Positions 11,126 through 22,198 of a stretch of 64,000 nt of DNA are shown one piece after another. A program made the translations under genes and the position numbers. The first letter of the stretch is position 1, and every line of letters starts with the position of its first letter. Under the pieces are notes generated by a model that was not told the DNA's origin, did no database searches, and saw only the letters and a list, made by a program, of their open reading frames with translations. This stretch comes from Avena insularis (Eukaryota > Streptophyta > Magnoliopsida > Poales > Poaceae): the NCBI GenBank assembly GCA_023614405.1, contig CM042688.1, positions 377,195,331-377,259,330 of the forward strand. Direction: 5' to 3'.

Positions 11126-12536
11126 TGAAACGTTGCAAATGTATCTATAATTTTTGATGTTCCATGCTTGGTTTATATCTACTTTCTTATGTTTTGTCCA
11201 CACTTTGGAGTATTTTTTATATACTTTCTGGGACTAACATATTAATAAGAGCCACAGTGCTAGTTGCCTGTTTTCTGCTATTTTTGGTTCCAGAAAGTCA
11301 GAAAATGAATATTCTCGGAATTGAACCGGACAAAAGCCAAAGTCATTATTTTCCCAGAATATTCACGGAGCCAGAAGGAGAGACGAAGGGGGGCCACAGG
11401 GTGGCCAAACCACCCCTAGGCGCGTGTCCCCCTGGCCGCGCCAGGGCATGGTGTGGGCCCCCTGGCCGGCCACCGACCTTGCCCCTTCGCCTATAAAATC
11501 CTCCCAATGCAAAAACCCTAAATCGTCTAGCCTCCAGCCACGAAAAGTTCCGCAGCGCCGCCACCACCGAAGGTGAGATTCGGGGGACAGAAAGTCTTTG
11601 TTCCGCCACCCTGCCGGGACAGGGAAGTGCCCCCGGAGCCATCTCCATCGATCTCCACCGCCATCTCCATCGCCATTGCTGATTCCCATGATGAGGAGGG
11701 AGTAGTTATCTCTCGAGGCTAAGGGTTCTACCGGTAGCTATGTGTTCATCTATCTCTCTATGCATGATCATATTGTGATCATGAGATTTGTAATCAAGTA
11801 GATCTACCTTGCTACTCAAGTGCTTTAATAGATCTCTGCTCTCCCCATGTGTGTGAAAGTGATAGCGTGCACACCATGGTGGCACTTAGGCTAGAGATTT
11901 CAAATACTTGTTATGAGTTATATTTGGAGTTGGATGTCTTTATGAAATTGTGGTGTTTGTTGGATCCATCTAGCGCTCAAGGTGACAGTGTGGGGTTATC
12001 TAGATGGGTAAAGCGAACTTTGAGGAGTGCTGTTATAGCCCTACCATGGATTAGAGTGTCCAACCGGAGAGTAGTTCAGCGTAATATCATAAAGAAGAAT
12101 ATATTTATATGAGAGTGTTCACTAGTGAAAGTATGATCCCTATGCCTTGTTTCTAAGCATTGAAACACCGTTTGCAACTAGATCTGTTACATGTTTTATT
12201 GCTTCTATCTTTATATCAGTTTGCCGTTAGTCTATTTCATGCCGTCAAGCTATTTTCTAGCACCGTTGTCTTATATCCATACCACTTGTATTTTACTATC
12301 TCTTCGCCGAACTAGTGCACCTATACACCTGACAAGTGTATGGTGTGTTGGGGACACAAGAGACTTCTTGTATCTTGATTGCAGGGTTGCTTGAGATGGA
12401 ATACCTTTGACCACTTCCTCCCTGAGTTCGATAAACCTTGGGTAATCCACTTAAGGGAAAACTTGCTGCTGTTTTACAAACCTCTGCACTTGGAGGCCCA
12501 ACAACTGTCTACAAGAATATAAGTGCGTAGACATCA
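11126..12536 (+). repeat. R1 3' LTR
   Basis: Starts TGAAACGTTGCAAATG (the 5' copy begins TGATACG) and ends GTAGACATCA, 1411 bp. It carries TATAAAA at 11492-11498 and the 132-bp U5 segment missing from the 5' LTR (11539-11670). The target duplication ATATG follows at 12537-12541. Confidence 0.87.
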
Positions 12537-13512
12537 ATATGCTGCCTAGAGGGGGGAGGGTGAATAGGCGGTTTAAAATTTTCATGAGAAGGGCTTAACA
12601 AAGGCGGAATAAAACTAGCGTTTACTTTGTTAAGCACAAAACCTATATAAACTACTGTTCGCCTATGTGCACCAACAACTTATGCTAAGAAAAACAAGCA
12701 ACTATGTGATAGCTAGATATAAGACTTCAAGTACGAAGGATATCACAAAGTAAAGTGCATAAGTAAATAGCTCGGGTATAGAGATAACCGAGGCACGCGG
12801 AGACGATGATTTATTATCGAGTTCCTCCCATAAAGAGAGTACGTCTCGTTGGAGGGGTGGGAAGTACTAAGAGCACCACGCCACAAAAGGCCTCACCCTA
12901 TTCTCCTGTGTACCTCACCACAAGAGGCCTGGTTCATTTCTTTACTATCGGTGCACTTGTCGGTGGCAATCCGTAACCTCTTACAAAGATTGGGGCACTT
13001 CTCCACAACTCAATTGGAGGCTCCCAACAAACAAGCTCGGGGAAATCTCCACAACTTAATTGGAGGCCCCAAGTAATCCACAAACCTGCAAAACAACTAA
13101 ACCGTCTAGGGTTCCAAGAACCCAAGAGTAAAAAGCTTCTCTCCTTTCACCCAATCGAATTCTCACCGAGAACTCAAATCGATGCACCAAATGCAATGTC
13201 AAGAACACAAGAAGTGCTCAAGTCCTTCTTTCCTAAATTCCACCAAAGCTACAAAAGCTAGTGGAAGAATAAGAGAGGAAGAACACAAGAGGAAATCCAC
13301 AAAACAAACCCTAAGATCTACATCCCAATATGTTCCCCTCACATAGAGGAGATATGGATTGGTGGAGTTGTAGATCTAGATTTCCCTTTCAAATCTCCCA
13401 AAAATATTCAGGAAATATGGGAGGGATTGAGAGTATTTGCAAGCTCTTGAAGGTCAAAACAATGGAGGAGAGAGGGAATGTAAGCAACCAGCCTAAGGAG
13501 GAAGAAGGGGTC

Positions 13513-13520
13513 TATTTATA
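13513..13520 (-). promoter_or_regulatory. TATA box of reverse solo LTR
   Basis: Read on the minus strand this is GGGGTATAAATAGACCCC. The same core is found in the G-A LTR promoter (27600). Upstream, at higher coordinates, lies a cluster of five related boxes. Confidence 0.5.
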
Positions 13521-13558
13521 CCCCTCCCCAATGAAATATGACCGTTTGGGACCTCCCA

Positions 13559-13789
13559 GGCCAGATAATCTGCCCCTCCCCCGGATATTCCAGGTTCCCC
13601 AGGCCAAAATGTGGCTAAGGACTTCGTGGCGTGACTCTCTGTATAGGGGGCGGATATTTGGGCCGGATAATCCGCCCCCGGAGGCCTATATAATCTGCCC
13701 CTCTTACAGGGAGCCACGCCTCAAAGTCCTTAGATGTTTTCCAAAAATTGGGCCAGATAATCTGCCCCCATGTCCAAATAATCCGCCCC
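13559..13789 (-). repeat. Five GGCCAGATAATCTGCCCC-like boxes upstream of TATA
   Basis: Boxes at 13559, 13659, 13683, 13750 and 13772 share (G)GCC(A/G)(G/A)ATAATC(T/C)GCCCC. They lie about 40-275 bp upstream of the minus-strand TATA box. An inverted repeat (GGCTAAGGACTTCGTGGCGTGACTC near 13613 against GAGCCACGCCTCAAAGTCCTTAG near 13711) is interleaved with them. Placement suggests transcription-factor sites, but this is inference. Confidence 0.45.
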
Positions 13790-14718
13790 ACTGAAAACTG
13801 GCAGAAACAGCAAAACTTAAACAATCATAACTTTTGCATCCGGACTATGTTTTGATGATCTTGGGATTGTTTTAAAGAGGACAATGAGATCTACAAGATC
13901 ATCCAGAGAAACATCATAGTACATCAAGGTAGGATAGAACCAAATGACGAAAGGTTTAATCTCTCTCAAAAAGACGAACAGATAAAACCTCCAACATCGA
14001 AAACGCAATAGAGAATGCATATGAAATTCGTTTTTGATGAACTTGAGCTTGCCACGGAGATTAACACAAGCTCTAAATACTCGCATGAGTAAGACCCAAA
14101 TAAGAACCAAGAAATATGATGCCAAGTATGCAAAGGTTTGAGCTCTCACCGAGGGATATGATCAAGTTACTCACTCGAGAGCCCCTCTTGATAGTACGGT
14201 TATCTATCCTATAAACCGGTTTCCCCAACTAACACCATGAGACCGGTAAGAAAGAAACCCTATCAAGATCAAACAATTTCCTTGTGTATATTCCACTTGA
14301 TGTTGATGATGATGGCCTTCTACACCTCAAGATGGAACACCTTTCTTGATTGCGCTAGCTTGGTGAAGACTTGGAATTTGCTCCCCATACTCCACTATGG
14401 AAGAGCCTCTCTTTTAGGAATATCTTCACATATCCATGATCACCATAAGGATGGCAAGCTACACTTGAGATCATCTTATTATTAAAGACACACTTGCCAT
14501 AGGCTCAACTTCTACTTGACCAATCTCTGGATCATTCCTTAAAACCTTGATCAACACTTGATCTTCTTCACTTTCTTCTTCTTCCAACCTTGAAGCCAAC
14601 ATATGGTTCAAGCTTTGCCTATGGACAAATCCTAAAAGTAAAACTCAATGCAAACATAAGTCCATAAAGATTGTCATTAATTACCGAAACCACACATGGG
14701 GCACACATGTTCTTTTAG

Positions 14719-14846
14719 TACCGTGTTTACAAAAAAGAAGTATGAAAATGGCATACGAAGCAGTATATAAATCAAACAGAGAGAAGTATGGATCATGTAT
14801 AGAATATTATCCTATCATATATGATAGAATAGCCCAGGTATATATA
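14719..14846. repeat. Continuation of AGTATAG-type repeat
   Basis: AAAAAAGAAGTATG, GAAGCAGTATA and GAGAGAAGTATGGATC resume the word series of 3482-3965. The stretch is the far side of the old substrate before the copia LTR. Confidence 0.45.
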
Positions 14847-16469
14847 TGAAGGGAGTATGTCCTGAGAGGCAATAATAAAGTTGTTATTATCGTATTCCAA
14901 GTATATGATATTTATTTATTTTGCATGCTATAATTGTATTGATTGAAAATGTTAATACAATTGTGTTTAATAAACAAATAAAGGGTTCCTAGTTATGCCT
15001 CTCTTATAAACTAGCTCATTGATTAACAAGATGGTGAAGGTTTCTTGATCATGGATATTGGATGTTATTAATAATGAGGTTATAGCATTAGTGGAATGAT
15101 GTGATGAACATTCAACCGAAGTATAGCAATACGATCAAAGTCATTTTTTTTAAATTGCTATAACATCATACGAAGTAATTATAGTCCTTAGACCATGATA
15201 TAATGTCAATTACTAACAGTAGAAGAGTAACTTGATAACATCAAACGTCACACTGTAACAGGGGGACTATAATGGTGGTTCAGATACTCCAAAGGTGTTA
15301 TGTGGAGGCTCATGGATCAAGAGTGGGATTTTTCCATCCCGATGACGGATAGATATACTCTGGGCCCTCTCGATGATATCACATTGAGATAGCTTGCAAG
15401 CAAGTGATGTGATCACTAGAATGTTATATCATGGAAATAAGAAAAGAGTGCATATCAGTAACGAGATCAAACTAGGTATGAAGATACCAATGATAGAATC
15501 TCGGACATGTAAAATATCGCGAGACAAATGGATGTAGTTACTAACGTTAAACGTTCTCATGATCACAGAAGTCATCGTTTAATGTGTAGGAGTTAGTATA
15601 GATATCTAGGTCCTGCTACTGATTATTGATCGGAGAAGGGTCTTGATCATGTCTGCATTATTCACGAACCATAAGGTGACACACTTAAGGGATACCGACA
15701 CCATTTGGAGCAAATGTGTTCTAGAGAAAAGAATTGCAAAGCGCTGGAATTATTTCAATGGACACCAGAAATGTTTAAGGTAAAGTTGCTGAAATTGTTT
15801 CTGCATGTGATATTGAAATGTTGCAAGGGTTTGATGTGAATGTTTGTTAATTAAAGTAATTAACAAAATTCTGAATAAAATAAATAAAATAGTTTTATTT
15901 AATGAGAGTTGCATTAATTTTGGTGGAAAATTAATGCATGTGAGTGGTACTGTGAGTGGGGGCATGTTTATGTGATTGGAGCATCCACCCACATGAATGA
16001 AGGAAGAGGTGGGGCACCTCCATGGCCGCCAGCCATGGGAGGGGGCGGCCCCCTCTCCTCCTCTCATACGACACCTCCTCGTGAAGTATCTCTCCCTCCT
16101 CTAGAATTATCCCCCCATGGTCTCGGATTAGCGAGATACATGTTCTCGGTGGCTTTTCATCTGGAAGGAGTTGCTGCTTCTGCTGCATCACTGGAGCAAG
16201 GTGACGGAGGTTGTTCGGTGGACCAGACGTGTGGGCGATCATGGATGTGCTGCTGATTTGTGGAGCTAGGACTTCCTCTCGATCTTGAGATCGGCAAGCG
16301 AACGACTACATCATCCACGAGTCCAATCTTGTTACACTTTGTCGGTATTTAAAGGGTATGTTCTCTATGGATGTATATCCACCCGTTGCTTGTATCTAGG
16401 TAGATAGATCTTAGCGCTTAGTAGTTCCCATCGTAGAATTTTTTTGCTTTCTATGTTTCGAACCCAACA
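14847..16469 (+). repeat. K1 5' LTR
   Basis: Begins TGAAGGGAGTATGTCCTGAG and ends CGAACCCAACA just before the primer site, about 1.6 kb. Internal landmarks are TGCTATAATTGTATTGATTG and ACTAGCTCATTGATTAACAAGATGG. The partner LTR is not in the window, so the left boundary rests on family resemblance. Confidence 0.7.
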
Positions 16470-16470
16470 G

Positions 16471-16483
16471 TGGTATTAGAGCC
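16471..16483 (+). other. K1 primer binding site (tRNA-iMet)
   Basis: TGGTATTAGAGCC, one base after the LTR end, matches the usual plant initiator-Met site TGGTATCAGAGCC with one difference. Confidence 0.75.
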
Positions 16484-16888
16484 TGATCAATGCGTAGATG
16501 CTTTGCACGGGTAGTACATATAAGAGTATGTGGGTGATGATGATCATGTTATTGCATCTTATATGTATTTTAGATATTGGTTACATAGTGGGATGAAGTG
16601 GCCCAGAGTAACTTTACATCTCCTCGCACATGAGACATGTTCCACGCTTGACTTGCAACTAGTTTTACATAAGTGGCTAGCGGGTGTCTGTCTCTTCTAC
16701 TATAGTCAATATCTGATTTACAACGAGTTGCTAATAATTTGATTATCATTGCTGTGGTTCCATATTCGTAGGTAAGACCGGTTCTATCTTCAAAATACCT
16801 AAGCCACGTAAAACTTGCAATTGATAGATTAGAAGCGTCTAGTTTATATTGTTGTTGGGCTAGTATAATTTGAAGTATAGTTGATACT
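16484..16888 (+). other. K1 leader, first part
   Basis: Untranslated leader between the primer site and the R2 insertion. Frames of 70-108 residues here on either strand have no signature. Joined across R2 it continues at 22199. Confidence 0.5.
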
Positions 16889-18291
16889 TGATACATTGCA
16901 AACGTATCTATAATTTTTGATGTTCCATGCTTGGTTTATATCTACTTTCTTATATTTTGTCCACACTTTGGAGTATTTTTATACACTTTCTTGGACTAAC
17001 CTATTAACAAGATGCCACAGTGCCAGCTGCCTATTTTCTGCTGTTTTTGGTTCCAGGAAAGTCAGAAAATGAATATTCTCAGAATTGGACGGGACAAAAG
17101 CCAAAGTAAATATTTCACCGAGGGGGCACGGAGCCAGAATACGAGACGGAGAGGGGCCACGGGCCGCCCACAACACCTGGCCGTGCAGCCAGTCCTGGCC
17201 CGTGCCAGGGGGTGGTGTGGCCGCCTAGGGCACCCCCTCGGCCTCCCCTTTCGCCTATAAGATGCCTCCGATGTAGAAACCCTAAAGAATCAACCATCTA
17301 GCCACGAAAAGTTCCACAGTGCCGCCGCCACCGAAGGGGAGATTCGAGGGACAGAAAGTTTCTGTTCCGGCACCCTGCCGGGACGAGGAAGTGCCTCCGG
17401 AGCCATCTCCATCGATCTCCACCACCATCTCCATCACTGTTGCTGATTCCCATGACGATGAGGGAGTAGTTTTTCCTCGAGGCTAAGGGTTCTACCGGTA
17501 GCTATGTGTTCATCTCTCTCTCTATGCATGATCATATTGTGATCATGAGCTTTGTAATCAAGTAGATCTACCTTGCTACTCAAGTGCTTTAATAGATCTC
17601 TGGCTCTCCCCATGTGTGTGAAAGTGACAGCGTGCACACCGTGGTGGCACTTAGGCTAGAGATTACAAATACTTGTTATGAGTTATATTTGGAGTTGGAT
17701 GTCTCTATGAAATTGTGGTGTTTGTTGGAACCATCTAGCGCTCAAGGTGATAGTGTGGGGTTATCTAGATGGGGAAAGCGAACTTTGAGGTGTGCTGTTA
17801 TAGCCCTACCGTGGATTAGAGTGTCCAACCGGAGACTAGTTTAGAGTAGTATCATAAAGAGAAGATATTTATATGAGAGTGTTAACTAGTGAAAGTATGA
17901 TCCCTAGGCCTTGTTTCTAAGCATTGAAACACTATTTGCAACTAGATCTGTTACATGTTTGCTCGCTTCCATCTTTTTGCCTTCAGTCTTTTCCTCCCGT
18001 CAAGCTATTTTCTGGCACCGTTGTGTTATATCCATACCACTTGTATTTCACTATCTCTTCGCCGAACTAGTGCACCTATACACCTGACAATTGTATTGGG
18101 TGTGTTGGGGACACAAAAGACTTCTTGTATCTTGATTGTAGGGTTGCTTGAGAGGGATACCTTTGACCACTTCCTCCCTGAGTTCGATAAACCTTGGATC
18201 ATCCACTTAAGGGAAACTTGTTGTTGTTCTACAAATCTCTGCACTTGGAGGCCCAACAACTGTCTACAAGAATATAAGTGCATAGACATCA
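16889..18291 (+). repeat. R2 5' LTR
   Basis: Starts TGATACATTGCAAACG and ends GCATAGACATCA, 1403 bp. TATAAGA (17256-17262) replaces the TATAAAA of R1. It retains the U5 segment that the R1 5' LTR has lost. The internal PBS-like string TCAAGCTATTTTCTGGCACC is present near 18000. Confidence 0.85.
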
Positions 18292-18301
18292 AGCTATTTT
18301 C

Positions 18302-18455
18302 TAGCGCCGTTGCCGGGGAGGTAAGGTAAAAGGTACTCACATCCTCTGGCTACTAAGCTATCTTCTAGTACTATTGCTGGTGTGTGAGTGCTCGAAGTTA
18401 TTTCCTTTAGATTCTGCAATTATATCTTTTTGTTTATTGTTTTTATTTTCACTAG
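18302..18455 (+). other. R2 primer site and candidate leader intron
   Basis: The primer site reads TAGCGCCGTTGCCGGGGA, one mismatch from the tRNA-Asp complement. A GTAAGG donor follows at 18321 and a TTTTATTTTCACTAG acceptor ends at 18455, ten bases before ATG. The candidate intron is about 40 bp longer than in R1 because of an added CTACTAAGCTATCTTCTAGTAC stretch that itself resembles the primer-site region. Confidence 0.5.
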
Positions 18456-18464
18456 TTAGGCTTA

Positions 18465-18902
18465 ATGGAAAACAACAACAAAATTAGAGATCTTTATAGT
18501 ATTTATCTTGAGTTAGGACACGAAGTGTTTGAAGAGAAAATTTAAAAACCTGTGGAACTTTATTTGCATGCTAATAGCAATGTTATTTGTATGAATTCTT
18601 TGAACACCATTATTGCTAATGCTATAGAAAAGTATAAGCTTGGGGAAGCTAGTTTTTATGAAAATGATCTTTTTAGTCCCCCAAGCACGGAGGAGAAAAT
18701 TTACTTTGATGATACTATGCCTCCAATATATGATGATTACAGTGATGAATATGATATTTTTAGTCCACCTACTATTGAGGAGAAAACTAATTATGATTAC
18801 AATATGCCTCTTATATTTGATGATTATGGTGATGAGAATAATAATAATAGCTATTTTGTTGAATTTGCTCCCACTACAATTAATAAGAATGACTATGCTT
18901 AA
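18465..18902 (+). pseudogene. R2 gag remnant with large internal deletion
   Basis: Begins ATGGAAAACAACAAC like R1 and has an in-frame TAA at 18540-18542. After FDDTM(L)-like sequence it jumps directly to the Asp/Tyr-rich tail (PPIYDDYSDEYDI). Compared with R1 about 1.77 kb is missing, including the capsid-like domain, zinc knuckle and basic patch. The junction lies at GATGATACT, which occurs in R1 at both breakpoints (about 6047 and 7821). Confidence 0.7.
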
Positions 18903-19257
18903 GAGTAATAATTATTTTATGCATGTGGCTCATGATAAGAATGTTTTATGTGATATTTATATTGTTAATTTTATTCATGATGCTACTGAAAGTTATTATG
19001 AGAGAGGGAAACATGGTTTTATGTGTCTCAACAATATTAAGTTTCCCCTCTTTATGTTGAAAATTTTGAAGTTGCACTTGTTTTGCTTTCATATGCGTGT
19101 TGCTTTGTGCTTTCATGACTTGTTTCTTTACAAGATTATTTTTCATAGGAAGTGGGTTAGACTTAAATGTGCTTTGAATTTGCTTCTTGATGCTCTCTTT
19201 TACTTCAATTCATATTTCGTATGTGAGCATCTTCTCAAATTATCATGCATAACTTAA
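18903..19257 (+). pseudogene. R2 gag C-terminal hydrophobic region
   Basis: In a frame shifted from the tail, a continuous stretch contains HVAHDKNVLCD, HDATESYYERGKHGF, LFMLKILKLHLFCF and HRKWVRLK, ending LLKLSCIT before TAA. It is open throughout here although frameshifted in R1, supporting it as real protein in the ancestor. Confidence 0.5.
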
Positions 19258-21685
19258 AGGCGTTAAAGAAAAGTACTTCTTGGAAGATAACCCAATAGTT
19301 TTCTTGAGTCTTGGAAGTTATTAATTCTGTAGTAACCTGTCCTTATCCTTTTTTTTGATTTTTGTGCCAAGAATAACCTCTAATGGGAGGGAAGTAAGAT
19401 TTGGGGAAGTGCTGTCCCAAAACAGATTTTTGTGCTTCATTGTAAAAATTCATGAAAAATCACTGTATGTCGGATTGAGCTGTAATTTTCTGAATAAATC
19501 CCCCAGGTTGTTAGCTAGCTAACTTTCTTTAGTTCAACACTTTTCTATTTGAGCAACAGAAGGTCTTCGAAAAATTCGATTTTCACCTGCTGGTCTGTTT
19601 TGACAGATTTCTGCCATTATTTGCATTTGCCTCTTTATCAATTTCTTTTTGGGTTCTTTTTGGTGAATTGAGATTTTTGAGGGAATTGATATAGTATCTT
19701 GTGTTTTTAATGAAATTTTTGCTGTTTTAAAACTAAAACCCAAAGGTTTATTATCTTTTGAATGCACTAATGTTGCTAATGAAGATTGTGTGAAGTTTTG
19801 TATGAAGGAAATTTTTAAGTGTAGGGAAGATTAATGTGATAAGATGAAGAATGGAAAAAAACTCAAGCTTGGGGATGCCACCCGTGTCACCCCAAGAAAT
19901 ATTCAAGAAGTACAAGCGTCAAAGCTTGGGGATGCCCAAGGCATCCCCTTCTTCATCAATAAAAATTTCAGGTTTCTTCCAAACACTTCATTTTTATTGT
20001 TTCATGCACAGTTGTGTTGTTCTTGGAGCATCTTCGTTTTTGTTTTTGGTTTTCGTTTGCTTAGTTTGCTTGAATAAATTGGTTGGACCCCCTCTTTCAT
20101 ACAATAGTTTTCAAATAAGTTTGGTTTGGTTTGGAAAAGAGTCGGAAAAGTTCGTGCTTAAGTGCTAAAAAGAGCTTGTTTTTGACTGTGGCCTATGCTT
20201 TGTCATGTCATGCTTGATATTGTTTTGGCTTTATGCTTAGTGATAAATTGCTGTAGCATGACATGTTATAAACAATTGAGATTGCTTAATGTGCCTTGAA
20301 AGAATCATGTGTTGTTTTAGCATATTAAAGCATAGTAGTGTGGTATTCTCTTTTGATGCTTTATTTGAGTTGACTTGGCGCATGCTCACACTATGTTATG
20401 ACTATACCAAGTCACCATAGCCTCTATGATCATTTAGTTTTTGACTTGTGGTACCACTTTATTCTTTAATTAATATTTTTTGTCGCTTTGCATGATTATG
20501 GCCATTATTGCTCTCTTAGTTGGTCGCTCCCAGTCTTTTGCTAGCCTCCATAACCAAGTATGAGTTCCACTCATGCATCCAACTCCAAATAAAACCAAGT
20601 TATTCCAAAGAGTCCACCATACCTACCTATTAGCATTTGCTATTTCAAGTATATTCATGTTTTTATCTACCTTCGAATTAAACTTGTTATGAGAAAACTA
20701 GTGATTAAAGCTCTCAAGAACTTGATGGCACACTTTACTTTTCTTGCCCCTAATAAACTTGAACCATTATGTCATCTATGTTGTATATGCTTGCACTTAT
20801 ATGTTGGGGATTAGCAGAACCATGCTGTTACGGGGAACGCTTTCAACATTACACTTGTACATTGTACCTAGTTGATATCATGCTCTTTTGTCTATGGATG
20901 ACGTCGGTGTGAAATGAAAGGGGCACATGTAATTCCATGGAGTTATATATGTGTGTTAGAGAAACGCCTGGGCCGCCGGTCTAATCCATGCCTAATCATG
21001 GTGGAAACCTGCATCGTAACCATAATGAGCAATCTATGAAGCATTCTTCCTATGAAAAAAAAGAGATAGAGATTGAGAAAAAAGAAAAAAAGATGAGAAA
21101 AGAGGAAAGAGAGAAAAAAGCACCATTTTCCCATGGTAAATAAGAAGATGCTGAGATGCTTATTGTCTCCTTGCCTTGTCATTTTGATATGGGGATTCTT
21201 CCGTATCATCAGGCAAGGGGTACCCCGTTGGCGGTTCTCTATGATACACATATACTTACTATGACAAGAACTTACCGGTAACTAAACTTGAGTAGCATGA
21301 GGAGCGGCCCTCGTATTCAAGGGACATGAGATTGCCAACTTATACTTTGTCAAGCATATTATCCATAGTTTGTTCACTTTAACCTTAATCATTTCAAGAT
21401 GCTTATGATAGGGGCAATGGGAGATGAAAGCTAATAAGTACCATAATTTTTGGAAGCTCTTTATGAAACTTGAATCCCTGCTTCCTTCTATGGAGGCCTT
21501 TCTTTTAGCTCTACGTTGAGTCTCCATATTATATATTTATGCCCCTATTAAGAGAGCATAGTGTCCATTCTTAGTTTAATGTGCATTGTCCTAAGACTTG
21601 TTGATTGATGCATAACTTTGATATTGCTTGTTCTTAAACTATTTGTATCTAGACACCCTTATGAACTTTGAAGGTGTCCTATGCA
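19258..21685 (+). other. R2 non-coding 3' interior
   Basis: Collinear with R1 8370-10810. It includes the hairpin GGGGATGCC-CAA-GGCATCCCC (19928-19948) and the A/G-rich tract (about 21053-21120). The last 300 bp of the interior and the purine tract are missing because of the junction at about 21686. Confidence 0.6.
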
Positions 21686-22193
21686 TTTGAGGTGTGCTGT
21701 TATAGCCCTACCGTGGATTAGAGTGTCCAACCAGAGAGTAGTTTAGAGTAGTATCATAAATAGAAGATATTTATATGAGAGTGTTCACTAGTGAAAGTAT
21801 GATCCCTAGGCCTTGTTTCTAAGCATTGAAACACTGTTTGCAACTAGATCTGTTACATGTTTGCTTGCTTCCATCTTTTTGCCTTTAGTCTTTTCCTCCC
21901 GTCAAGCTATTTTCTGGCACCGTTGTCTTATATCCATACCACTTGTATTTCACTATCTCTTCGTCAAACTAGTGCACCTATACACCTGACAAGTGTATTG
22001 GGTGTGTTGGGGACACAAGAGACTTCTTGTATCTTGATTGCAGGGTTGCTTGAGAGGGATACATTTGACCACTTCCTCCCTGAGTTCGATAAATCTTGGG
22101 TGATCCACTTAAGGGAAACTTGCTGCTGTTCTACAAACCTCTACACTTGGAGGCCCAACAACTGTCTACAAGAATAGAAGTGCATAGACATCA
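21686..22193 (+). repeat. R2 truncated 3' LTR
   Basis: Only the end of the LTR remains, starting inside TTTGAGGTGTGCTGTTATAGCC, which in the 5' LTR lies near 17785. The sequence before it is interior (GTGTCCTATGCATTT, as in R1 near 10800). The first ~900 bp of the LTR and the purine tract were deleted in one event. Confidence 0.8.
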
Positions 22194-22198
22194 ATACT

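Larger units (their letters stand above)
4389..12536 (+). mobile_element. R1: complete gag-only LTR retrotransposon
   Basis: Paired LTRs (4389-5670 and 11126-12536) are flanked by the 5-bp duplication ATATG (4384-4388 and 12537-12541). A primer site matching tRNA-Asp follows the 5' LTR and a purine tract precedes the 3' LTR. The interior holds a gag-like polyprotein frame and about 2.7 kb of non-coding sequence, with no protease, RT, RNase H or integrase, so the element depends on enzymes from a relative. LTR style (TGATACGT start, AAGCTTGGGGATG purine tract) resembles the Sabrina/WHAM group of pooid grasses; this is recognition, not a search result. Confidence 0.88.
12540..14718 (-). mobile_element. 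Solo LTR or LARD-like remnant, reverse orientation
   Basis: The plus-strand start TGCTGCCTAGAGGGGGGAGGGTGAATAG and the end ...CACATGGGGCACACATGTTCTTTTAG are the two ends of a common grass LTR type read backwards. A TATA box on the minus strand (13513-13520) fits an LTR promoter. There is no internal coding region, primer site or partner LTR. No clean target duplication is visible; R1 inserted within two bases of the left edge and disturbed it. Short frames inside (for example 13330-13794) are not conserved-looking. Confidence 0.45.
16889..22193 (+). mobile_element. R2: deleted sister copy of R1
   Basis: Same family as R1, flanked by the duplication ATACT (16884-16888 and 22194-22198). It has a full 5' LTR, a gag remnant lacking most of the capsid and nucleocapsid coding part, the non-coding interior with hairpin, and a 3' LTR missing about its first two thirds. 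Two large internal deletions therefore reduced an 8-kb element to 5.3 kb. It sits in the leader of K1. Confidence 0.87.

Noticed and set aside
13330..13794. 154-residue frame in the solo LTR
   Set aside because: It runs antisense across the minus-strand promoter and its repeat boxes; no domain.
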